DNA of 5,601 nucleotides from Calditrichota bacterium (GTDB lineage: Bacteria; Calditrichota; Calditrichia; RBG-13-44-9; J075), in NCBI GenBank assembly GCA_003695285.1, contig RFIL01000226.1, forward strand, positions 1 to 5,601, given 5' to 3'. Both the position numbers and the translations under genes were made by a program. This document shows, one piece after another, positions 1 to 5,601 of the stretch. Within the stretch, counting starts at the first letter, position 1; each line of letters starts with the position of its first letter. Below the pieces are notes generated by a model. The model searched no databases. It worked only from the letters and a program-made list of their open reading frames with translations, and was not told where the DNA came from.

Positions 1-2
1 AA

Positions 3-21
3 ATCCAGAACAATTCCGGAT
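3..21 (+). repeat. Short imperfect inverted repeat at the window edge
   Basis: ATCCAGAA (3-10) and TTCCGGAT (14-21) pair at 7 of 8 positions around a CAA loop, with one A/C mismatch. It could be the remains of a terminator for a gene to the left, but no T-run follows it on the plus strand, so terminator function is not supported. It may be chance. Confidence 0.25.
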
Positions 22-96
22 CAAATAATTTAACAAAATGAAAACAACAGAAACATTTTCTACTTGGATTCGTTCTGTTTAGTGTTAAATTATATG

Positions 97-122
97 TTCG
101 ACTTTTTATGTAAATAGTCGAA
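97..122. promoter_or_regulatory. Candidate operator palindrome for the TetR-family repressor
   Basis: The arms TTCGACTTTTTA (97-108) and TAAATAGTCGAA (111-122) are reverse complements at 11 of 12 positions around a TG centre. The outer 7 bp of each arm (TTCGACT/AGTCGAA) match perfectly. TetR-family dimers typically bind palindromes of about this size in the promoter of their own gene or a neighbouring one. This is the strongest symmetric element in the leader and ends 27 nt before the repressor ATG. The position suggests autorepression of the whole operon. A hairpin role in the mRNA leader is possible but less likely, as the inner arms are all A/T and the 2-nt loop is too tight without opening several pairs. 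Repressor binding is inferred, not shown. Confidence 0.6.
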
Positions 123-149
123 TGTCTAATTTTACTCTAAGAGGATTAT

Positions 150-737
150 ATGGCAGCGAATACCGATATTGAAAAAAGAGCCCATATTAAAGAAGCTGCA
201 AAAAAACTATTTTTTCAGTTGGGCTTTAGTAAAACCTCAATGGATGACATTGCCCGGGAAAGCGGGTTGGCAAAACCCACGCTTTATTACTACTACCCCA
301 GCAAAGAGAGCATTTTTAATGAGATTGTTCTTGAAGAGGCAAAAGAGTTCATGAATCAACTCGAAGCCCGGATAGATTCCAGCCTTCCCGCGGATGAGCG
401 TCTAAAGATTTTTATTCGCGACTTTTATAATGGGTTGAAACAATACACCCGGGAGATGGAATCACTTCCGGAATATTTTTGTGATCATTCACCACATGGA
501 CGCCCCATTATTCAAAAAATTCAGGAAATTCTTCTGGAAAAAATCGAACCTCTGCTCCGGGCCGGAGTTTCTGAGGGTATCTTCTCCCTCTCTGATCCGA
601 AGAGTGTGGCACAGAGCCTCGTCTTTCAAATTTCATTCTTGAATCACGACTGGATGCAACATTATCCGGAAAAAACGCGAAACAAAATTGTTAACACCAC
701 TATTGAGATCATTTTAAACGGACTGAAAAGGAGATAA
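150..737 (+). CDS. TetR/AcrR-family transcriptional repressor of the efflux operon
   Basis: This 195-residue protein has the usual TetR-family length and layout. The N-terminal three-helix DNA-binding domain covers about residues 8-55, with the helix-turn-helix at about 28-48 (TSMDDIARESGLAKPTLYYY) followed by the family signature PSKESIF (50-56). The rest (about 60-195) is the helical ligand-binding and dimerisation domain, which is too divergent to name a ligand. It is rich in possible polar ligands: C111, H113 and H116 in YFCDHSPHGRP, and H166, D167 and H171 near the end. The start is supported by AGAGGA 4 nt upstream. Its stop is 3 nt before the outer-membrane factor gene, and a 26-bp palindrome lies just upstream, so it probably represses its own operon and is released when a pump substrate or related signal binds. 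Family assignment is firm; the regulatory target is inferred from context. Confidence 0.93.
   Translation: MAANTDIEKRAHIKEAAKKLFFQLGFSKTSMDDIARESGLAKPTLYYYYPSKESIFNEIVLEEAKEFMNQLEARIDSSLPADERLKIFIRDFYNGLKQYTREMESLPEYFCDHSPHGRPIIQKIQEILLEKIEPLLRAGVSEGIFSLSDPKSVAQSLVFQISFLNHDWMQHYPEKTRNKIVNTTIEIILNGLKRR
729..733 (+). promoter_or_regulatory. Shine-Dalgarno of the outer-membrane factor gene, inside the repressor gene
   Basis: AGGAG sits 7 nt before the ATG at 741 and is formed by the last two sense codons (AGG AGA, Arg194-Arg195) of the repressor gene. With only 3 nt between stop and start, ribosomes ending on the repressor could readily reinitiate, so the two genes are probably translationally coupled. 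Confidence 0.75.
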
Positions 738-740
738 CAG

Positions 741-2051
741 ATGTACAGATGGTTGTTCAGAGTTGTTCTGATATTCTTTTCCTTATCCACTGGTGTACTC
801 TCAAAAGATTATGATCTGAAACAGATTTTACATCTGGCGGAAACACACAATCGGGATATTCAACTGGCGAAAGCTCAACTTCAGATTGCCTCTGCAGAAA
901 AGCTCTCCGCTTATTCCCAGGCTATCCCTAAAATCAGCCTCAATGGCGGATATAATCGAAATTTTCTGGAGAATATTTTTTATTTCCGGATTAATGACCA
1001 AATCCAGAGTTTTAAAACCTCCTTTCGAAATGAGTTTTCTTTTAATGCCATTCTTTCCCAAACTCTCTTCAGTTATAAAGTCGGGGTAGCAATTCAGGCG
1101 GCAAAATACTTCAGTCGTATGACCAACTATCAATACGAGACGACTCGTAATATGGTGCTCACCCAGGTAAAGAAAGCATTTTATCGCGCCTTATTATTGC
1201 AGGAGGTGTATCGGGTAGCAAAGGATTCGGAAGAGAGTGCCCATGAAAATTATTTGAATATCAAAGCAAAGTTTGAGAGCGGTTTGGTTTCGGAATTCGA
1301 TTTACTGCAGGCGGAAGTACGCTGGCAGAATGCCATTCCGGAAACCATCAAAGCTCGAAAAGATGTAGAACTGGCCTTGAACCAACTCAAAATTATGTCC
1401 GGGATCCCCCTTAATGAAGAGGTTACGTTAAGCGGGCAACTGGAAATTTTCCCACCGCTTCCCGCGGCAGTACAGGATGAATCGATTACACAAACCCATC
1501 CGGAAATCGCTGCACTCATCTGGGAGAAGAAACTGAGGGAGAAAAATGTAACTGCTCAAAAAGCGAATTTTTTCCCTTCATTGAATGCCAATTTACAATA
1601 TACCTATCGGGCTGCTTCGGATCGCTTTCGCCTGGAGCAGGATAATGACAATATTATTCTGGGAATTTCTTTACAGGTACCTGTCTTTTCCGGTGGAAAC
1701 AATATTGCTCAGGTTCGTAAAGCCAGGGCAGAAGTGGATATTGTGAAGGCTCAACTCAACAAAACCCGGGATAATATTCGCATTCAATTGCGAAATGTAT
1801 TGTTACGTCTTCAGGAGGCTCGACAACGGATTGATGCTGCCAGACATGGCGTAGAGACGGCTCAGCGGGCCTATGAGATAGCTCTTACACGGGTGAACAA
1901 TCAACTGGCGACCCAGGTGGAATTGAAAGAAAATCGAGTAGCACTGGACCGCGCCCAATTGAACTATTACTCTGCTATCTTCGATTATCTGGATAGTTAC
2001 TTTGACTGGCAATATGTGACCGGTCATGTGTCAACCGATGAATCCTTTTAA
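741..2051 (+). CDS. TolC-like outer-membrane efflux factor (OEP family)
   Basis: This 436-residue protein is predicted to trimerise into the outer-membrane barrel and periplasmic helical tunnel through which the RND pump expels substrate. A signal peptide is visible: R3 and R7, a hydrophobic core at about 8-17, and likely cleavage after VLS (residues 19-21). The mature protein shows the two-fold OEP repeat. Repeat 1 starts near residue 24 (DLKQILHLAETHNRDI) and includes SQTLFSYKVG (106-115) and FESGLVSEFDLLQAEV (178-193). Repeat 2 starts near 253 (HPEIAALIWEKKLREKN) and includes LQVPVFSGGNNIAQV (311-325) and VNNQLATQVELKENRVALDRAQ (385-406, residues quoted in part as the matching helix). The long Ala/Gln/Arg-rich helices at about 323-415 are typical coiled-coil tunnel segments. 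The length is normal for the family. There is no Cys near the signal cleavage site, so it is not a lipoprotein of the OprM/NodT type. It is specific to this operon by context only. Confidence 0.92.
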   Translation: MYRWLFRVVLIFFSLSTGVLSKDYDLKQILHLAETHNRDIQLAKAQLQIASAEKLSAYSQAIPKISLNGGYNRNFLENIFYFRINDQIQSFKTSFRNEFSFNAILSQTLFSYKVGVAIQAAKYFSRMTNYQYETTRNMVLTQVKKAFYRALLLQEVYRVAKDSEESAHENYLNIKAKFESGLVSEFDLLQAEVRWQNAIPETIKARKDVELALNQLKIMSGIPLNEEVTLSGQLEIFPPLPAAVQDESITQTHPEIAALIWEKKLREKNVTAQKANFFPSLNANLQYTYRAASDRFRLEQDNDNIILGISLQVPVFSGGNNIAQVRKARAEVDIVKAQLNKTRDNIRIQLRNVLLRLQEARQRIDAARHGVETAQRAYEIALTRVNNQLATQVELKENRVALDRAQLNYYSAIFDYLDSYFDWQYVTGHVSTDESF

Positions 2052-2063
2052 ACTAAAAATGTC

Positions 2064-2068
2064 AGGAG
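2064..2068 (+). promoter_or_regulatory. Shine-Dalgarno that fixes the adaptor gene start at 2074
   Basis: AGGAG is followed by a 5-nt spacer and ATG at 2074. Earlier in-frame ATGs at 2026, 2038 and 2059 have no comparable site. Starting at any of them would also put extra residues ahead of the compact signal peptide that begins MKKVILISL. The 2074 start leaves a 22-nt gap after the outer-membrane factor gene instead of a 26-nt overlap. Confidence 0.85.
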
Positions 2069-2073
2069 TAAAA

Positions 2074-3114
2074 ATGAAGAAGGTAATCCTCATCAGTCTG
2101 GTTTTGATTTTTTCGATGCTGCTTATGCAATGTGCCGAAGAAAGCACAGCAGAGGTGGTTAATGAAAAGATAGAAAAAACCATTCCTGTTAAAACCATGC
2201 GGCTCCAACCGCAGGAATTTAGCAGTTATCTGGAAATTACCGGAACCGTAAAAGCCCGCAACCACATCAACATCGTGGTTGAAGAAGGCGGAATTTTGAA
2301 GCGAGTGCTCATCGATAAAGGGCATTACGCCAACAAAGGAGATACACTGGCCATTCTGGAAAACAAAATCCTGGAAGCCAGTTTTCAACAGGCCAGGGCT
2401 ACTTTAAAACAGGCGGAGCTGGATTTTAACAGCAAGAAAGTGCTCTATGAGAAGAAAGCCATCTCAGAAAATGAGTTTCTCTCTTCAAAGTATGCATATG
2501 ATGCAGCTCTTTCTGCCTACAAACTCGCTTATGCCAGATATCAGAAGCTGTTTATCACAGCTCCCATGCGGGGGTTGGTAAATAATCGCTATTACGATAT
2601 AGGAGCTTACGCCACCCCCATGACTCCAATTTTTGAATTTATTGACAATGAATGGTTAAAAGTAAACGCCGGGGTGGCCGAACGATTTATCAAAGATATT
2701 AAAATCGGAACTCCGGTAGAAATTCGATTTGACGCTTTCCCGGATTTGAAGATTCAATCCAAAATCAGCTTTGTTTCTCGAAGCATTAACCCGGTCAACC
2801 GCACGTTTGAAATTGAGGTTGAGTTTCCCAATCCTCAACAAAGACTGGCACCGGAAATGGTTGCCAACCTGAAAATTCTTCGCACCCGTGTGGAAAATCA
2901 AATCGTGATCCCGGTGGATGCTCTTATTGAAACTGAAGAGGGCTGGTTTGTGTACGTTGTGGAAAATAACCGGGCCAAAAAAGTTGCCGTGCAACAAAAA
3001 GCCATCTTTAATCACAGCGTATTGGTGGATGGATTAAATCCTGGTGCTCAACTGGTGGTCGTCGGTCATCAAGAGCTTTCGGATGGAGTACCGGTCTCCA
3101 TTGTTAGAAATTAG
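2074..3114 (+). CDS. RND efflux membrane fusion protein (periplasmic adaptor), probable lipoprotein
   Basis: This 346-residue adaptor would link the RND permease to the TolC-like channel. The N-terminus is a lipoprotein-style signal: K2-K3, a hydrophobic core (4-18) and C20 in LLMQC, followed by acidic residues. The Gln just before Cys is atypical for a lipobox, so lipidation is likely but not certain. The HlyD/AcrA-type domains follow in order. A barrel-sandwich (lipoyl-like) half lies at about 62-93, including VEEGGILKRVLIDKGHYANKGD. A single alpha-helical hairpin spans about 97-153. The second lipoyl half is at about 158-190 (ITAPMRGLVNNRYYDIGAY). A beta-barrel covers about 193-268 and the membrane-proximal domain about 275-346, starting at VIPVDALIE. 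The short hairpin and the length fit RND-type adaptors. No Met-rich or His-rich metal-binding extension is seen, which argues against a CusB-like role. Its place directly before the permease gene supports the assignment. Confidence 0.92.
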   Translation: MKKVILISLVLIFSMLLMQCAEESTAEVVNEKIEKTIPVKTMRLQPQEFSSYLEITGTVKARNHINIVVEEGGILKRVLIDKGHYANKGDTLAILENKILEASFQQARATLKQAELDFNSKKVLYEKKAISENEFLSSKYAYDAALSAYKLAYARYQKLFITAPMRGLVNNRYYDIGAYATPMTPIFEFIDNEWLKVNAGVAERFIKDIKIGTPVEIRFDAFPDLKIQSKISFVSRSINPVNRTFEIEVEFPNPQQRLAPEMVANLKILRTRVENQIVIPVDALIETEEGWFVYVVENNRAKKVAVQQKAIFNHSVLVDGLNPGAQLVVVGHQELSDGVPVSIVRN

Positions 3115-3160
3115 TTGAACGGGTTTCCAAAAACTAAACTGTTGAAAACAGAGGAAGCAC
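3115..3160 (+). other. Adaptor-permease spacer with weak hairpin and ribosome binding site
   Basis: This 46-nt gap is the longest inside the operon. It contains a small perfect inverted repeat, CTGTT (3139-3143) and AACAG (3147-3151), around a GAA loop. The repeat abuts the permease Shine-Dalgarno GAGGA (3151-3155), which has a 5-nt spacer to the ATG. The stem has only two G/C pairs and no T-run follows, so it is not a terminator. An in-frame TGA at 3143-3145 excludes an upstream start for the permease. Confidence 0.45.
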
Positions 3161-5601
3161 ATGAAAATTACAGACGTCTCATTAAAGTATAAGACCAGCG
3201 TCTTCACCTTAATCATGGTGTTGATTATTGGAGGTTTGATAGCCTATTTCAATCTACCGGTGGAATCATTTCCGGATATCAAGCAACCGGTGGTGTTCGT
3301 TGCGGTGCCCTATGTCGGGGTTGCTCCCTCGGATATGGAGACATTGGTGGTACAGCCTATTGAAGATAAACTTCAGGAAATCACCCAGATAACAAAATTG
3401 ACTTCTACCAGTCGTGAGGGGTACGCCAGCATTGTGGCAAAGTTTGAGCCCGACATCGATATTGATGAAGCAGTACGAAAAGTACGGGAAAAGGTGGATC
3501 AGGCCAAACCGGAACTTCCTTCAGATCTGGAAAATCCCATTGTTCAGGAAATTAATTTTGAAAACATCCCCATCATGCTCATTAGCATTACCGGAGAGCA
3601 ATCTCTGGTTCGGCTTAAACAACTGGCAGAAGATATCCAGGAAAAAATTGAAGAAATTCCCGGAGTCCTGGATGTCACCATCTCGGGAGGGCTGGAACGA
3701 GAAGTGAAAGTAGATGTCAACCCGGCACGGTTGCAATATTACAATCTGGGGGTTAACGATGTTATTAATGCCATTCGACGGGAAAATTTAACCATCCCCG
3801 GCGGGTCTTTGGAAAGCCCCTCATTGAACTGGACGGTCCGGGTTCCGGGTGAATTTGAAACTGTGGAAGAAATGAAAAATATCGTGGTAAAATCCCGGAA
3901 CGGTTCCCCAATCTATCTCCGAGATCTGGCTGATGTTTATTTTGGCTTCAAAGAGCAAACCAGTTACTCCCGTTTGAACGGTAAACCCAGTGTTACACTC
4001 TCTGTTCAGAAGCGCAGTGGAGAAAACATTATTGCGATTACCGAAAAAGTCAAACAGATCATGAAAGAGGAAAAGGAACATTTTCCCACCAACACTGACT
4101 ACGTCATTGTCATGGACTTTTCAGAAGATATTAAGGTGATGGTAAATGACCTTGAAAACAACATCATCGCCGGTCTATTGTTGGTTGTCTTTGTTCTTTA
4201 CTTCTTTATGGGAACTCGCAATGGATTGCTGGTGGGAGTTGCCATTCCTTTCTCCATGTTAATTTCGTTTATCGTGATAAGCATGCTGGGATACACCCTT
4301 AATATGGTAGTGCTGTTCAGTTTAATTCTGGCGCTGGGGATGCTGGTGGATAACGCGGTGGTGATCGTAGAGAATATCTATCGCCACCACGAGGAGGGAA
4401 CTCCCCTGTTGAAAGCAGCCTCAGAAGCCACCCATGAAGTTGGGATGCCAGTGATCGTTTCCACCGCGACCACTTTGATGGCTTTTCTACCCATGATTTT
4501 CTGGGAGGACATCATCGGGGAATTTATGAAATATCTTCCCATCACCTTGATCATCACCCTTTCATCTTCATTATTTGTTGCCCTGGTCATTAATCCGGTG
4601 CTGGCATCCAGCTTTATCAAGCTGGATAAGAAGATGTCACGGTTACCCGGAGATCGATTTCTCCGCTGGCTAACGGTTCACTATGAAAGAACCCTGCGTT
4701 GGGCTTTAAGTCACCGTAAATCTGTGATTGGTATTTTAGTCGGTGGATACATTCTGATGGGAATTGCCTATGCCTTTTTGAACCATGGGATTGAATTTTT
4801 CCCGGAGACCGAGCCCAAGCAAATTTTTGTCGATGTTGAAGCCCCTCTGGGTACCCGTCTGGAGACCTCGGATGTGATTGTCCGGGAAATTGAAAAGCGA
4901 ATTCAGGATACGCCGGATATGGAAAACTACGTGGCCAATGTTGGGAGTCAGTCCAATATGTTTGACTTTGGCGGTGGTGGCGGCGCTTCTCACAAATCCC
5001 AGGTAACCATTGATTTGTTGGATAAAAGCGAACGTCATCAAAATTCATTTGCAACATTGGAACAAATTGCCGAAAAAGTGCAGGGGATTCCCGGAGCTCA
5101 AATTGATGTGAGCAAACCCCAGGAAGGTCCTCCCACCGGAATGCCGGTAGAGATTCAGATCAAGGGAGAGGATTTCCGGGTGCTCTCCTCTATTTCTGAA
5201 GAAATTCAGGATATTATCGATGATGTGCCCGGTATCAGCAAGTTAAAAGATGATTATCAGAAGGGGAAGCCGGAAGTTCGGGTGCGGATTGATCGCGAGA
5301 AAGCTGCTCTGTTTGGATTAAGTACTTCCCTCATCGCTAATACCATCCGTACGGCAATCAACGGTACGGAGGCTTCAGAATATCGTGTGGGTACGGAAGA
5401 ATATGACATCACTGTACGCTTCAGCAAAGATTTTCGCAAGAGCTATAGCGATTTACTAAACCTGACTATTTTTTATGAAGGCAAACATTATCCTCTGGCC
5501 AATATTGCCAGCATCGAGTTAACTTCCGGATTGAGCAACATCAACCATGTGGAAGGGGATCGGGTGGTTACCATCACCGCCGATGCCATTGGTCGCACCT
5601 C
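3161..5601 (+). CDS. RND efflux permease, inner-membrane pump subunit (3' end beyond the window)
   Basis: The frame is open from ATG 3161 to the window edge, giving 813 complete codons of a protein family normally about 1,000-1,060 residues long. It is cut by the window, not broken. TM1 is at about 12-31, followed by the conserved LPVESFPDI. The first large periplasmic (porter/docking) loop spans about 32-334 and includes ENPIVQEINFENIPIM and PGGSLESP. TM2 (335-350), TM3 (355-377), TM4 (381-404), TM5 (428-447), TM6 (455-486) and TM7 (about 520-541) are recognisable. TM4 carries the RND signature LGMLVDNAVVIVENIYR with D397, equivalent to AcrB Asp407; the second Asp (AcrB Asp408) is N398. The second periplasmic loop starts with GIEFFPETEPKQ (543-554), has a five-glycine run at 604-608 and continues to the edge. 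TM8-TM12, with the partner Lys and Thr of the proton relay, are not in view. The type is probably hydrophobe/amphiphile exporter; the substrate is unknown. Confidence 0.93.
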   Translation, partial: MKITDVSLKYKTSVFTLIMVLIIGGLIAYFNLPVESFPDIKQPVVFVAVPYVGVAPSDMETLVVQPIEDKLQEITQITKLTSTSREGYASIVAKFEPDIDIDEAVRKVREKVDQAKPELPSDLENPIVQEINFENIPIMLISITGEQSLVRLKQLAEDIQEKIEEIPGVLDVTISGGLEREVKVDVNPARLQYYNLGVNDVINAIRRENLTIPGGSLESPSLNWTVRVPGEFETVEEMKNIVVKSRNGSPIYLRDLADVYFGFKEQTSYSRLNGKPSVTLSVQKRSGENIIAITEKVKQIMKEEKEHFPTNTDYVIVMDFSEDIKVMVNDLENNIIAGLLLVVFVLYFFMGTRNGLLVGVAIPFSMLISFIVISMLGYTLNMVVLFSLILALGMLVDNAVVIVENIYRHHEEGTPLLKAASEATHEVGMPVIVSTATTLMAFLPMIFWEDIIGEFMKYLPITLIITLSSSLFVALVINPVLASSFIKLDKKMSRLPGDRFLRWLTVHYERTLRWALSHRKSVIGILVGGYILMGIAYAFLNHGIEFFPETEPKQIFVDVEAPLGTRLETSDVIVREIEKRIQDTPDMENYVANVGSQSNMFDFGGGGGASHKSQVTIDLLDKSERHQNSFATLEQIAEKVQGIPGAQIDVSKPQEGPPTGMPVEIQIKGEDFRVLSSISEEIQDIIDDVPGISKLKDDYQKGKPEVRVRIDREKAALFGLSTSLIANTIRTAINGTEASEYRVGTEEYDITVRFSKDFRKSYSDLLNLTIFYEGKHYPLANIASIELTSGLSNINHVEGDRVVTITADAIGRT

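Larger units (their letters stand above)
1..149 (+). promoter_or_regulatory. AT-rich leader and probable promoter region of the efflux operon
   Basis: This non-coding stretch precedes the first gene and should carry the operon promoter, because the three downstream gaps are only 3, 22 and 46 nt. Exact promoter elements are uncertain. One sigma70-like reading is TTGGAT (64-69), a 16-nt spacer and TAAATT (86-91). A Bacteroidota-like reading uses TATGTTCG (93-100), close to the TAnnTTTG -7 box, but its -33 partner (TTCG, 69-72) is weak. Either reading places the 97-122 palindrome over or just downstream of the -10 region, where a repressor would block transcription. The end of any upstream gene is not visible here. 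The repressor's Shine-Dalgarno AGAGGA lies at 140-145, 4 nt before its ATG. Confidence 0.4.

Noticed and set aside
46..79. Inverted repeat AACAGAA (46-52) and TTCTGTT (73-79) as a second operator
   Set aside because: Only 7 bp with a 20-nt spacer and no extension on either side. Matches of this size are expected by chance in an AT-rich leader, and it does not share the half-site of the 97-122 palindrome.
828..1133. Minus-strand open frame of 101 codons inside the outer-membrane factor gene
   Set aside because: It is antisense to clear OEP-family coding sequence and has no recognisable domain.
2026..2073. Longer start for the adaptor protein at ATG 2026 (or 2038, 2059), overlapping the outer-membrane factor gene
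   Set aside because: None of these ATGs has a good Shine-Dalgarno, and they add a hydrophilic extension before an otherwise compact lipoprotein signal. ATG 2074 has AGGAG at a 5-nt spacing.
4617..5057. Minus-strand open frame of 146 codons inside the permease gene
   Set aside because: It lies wholly antisense to a strongly conserved RND coding region and its translation resembles no known protein. It is a shadow of the real frame.
5257..5601. Permease as a truncated pseudogene
   Set aside because: The frame is open to the last base with conserved family sequence throughout and no internal stop. The missing C-terminus reflects the window edge.
2074..5601. Heavy-metal exporter of the CusBA/CzcBA type
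   Set aside because: The adaptor lacks Met-rich or His-rich metal-binding segments, and no metal-specific motif is seen in the visible part of the permease. The hydrophobe/amphiphile branch fits better, though the substrate remains unknown.
1..5601. A novel defence, mobile or RNA-based system
   Set aside because: All coding capacity from 150 onward is explained by a standard repressor plus tripartite efflux genes. No transposase, integrase, repeat array, structured RNA or toxin-antitoxin pair is visible.

Overview
The window holds the first four genes of a single plus-strand cluster encoding a tripartite RND efflux system. They are a TetR/AcrR-family repressor (150-737), a TolC-like outer-membrane factor (741-2051), a lipoprotein-type membrane fusion (periplasmic adaptor) protein (2074-3114) and the N-terminal 813 residues of an RND inner-membrane permease (3161 to the window edge). 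Spacings are 3, 22 and 46 nt, and each start codon has a good Shine-Dalgarno sequence, so one polycistronic mRNA is likely. No other genes, tRNA/rRNA, mobile element, CRISPR array or integrase site is visible, and no convincing gene lies on the minus strand.

Layout: positions 1-149 are an AT-rich leader that contains the only likely promoter of the cluster. A near-perfect 26-bp palindrome at 97-122, ending 27 nt before the repressor start, is the best candidate operator for the repressor. It implies autoregulation: when the repressor is released by a ligand, repressor and pump would be made together. The regulator is the first cistron of the operon, unlike the divergent acrR/acrAB arrangement of enterobacteria.

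How the parts fit: the permease would take substrate from the periplasm or outer leaflet of the inner membrane, powered by proton influx through its TM4 Asp. The lipid-anchored adaptor would bridge it to the TolC-like duct, which spans periplasm and outer membrane. The substrate cannot be read from the sequence; the permease looks like the hydrophobe/amphiphile (drug/lipid-type) branch rather than a proven metal exporter, but this is an inference.

Organism: a Gram-negative (diderm) bacterium, since an outer-membrane factor is present. The moderate GC content, the lipoprotein adaptor, the regulator-OMF-MFP-RND order and the permease sequence style (for example LVDNAVVIVENI and GEFMKYLPITL) suggest the Bacteroidota/Chlorobi/Calditrichota-like (FCB) assemblage. 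This assignment is from memory of family style and is low confidence. The window looks like an ordinary efflux operon rather than a new kind of system. The points most worth checking are the operator palindrome, the unusual lipobox, the Cys/His-rich patches of the repressor and the single-Asp proton-relay motif.
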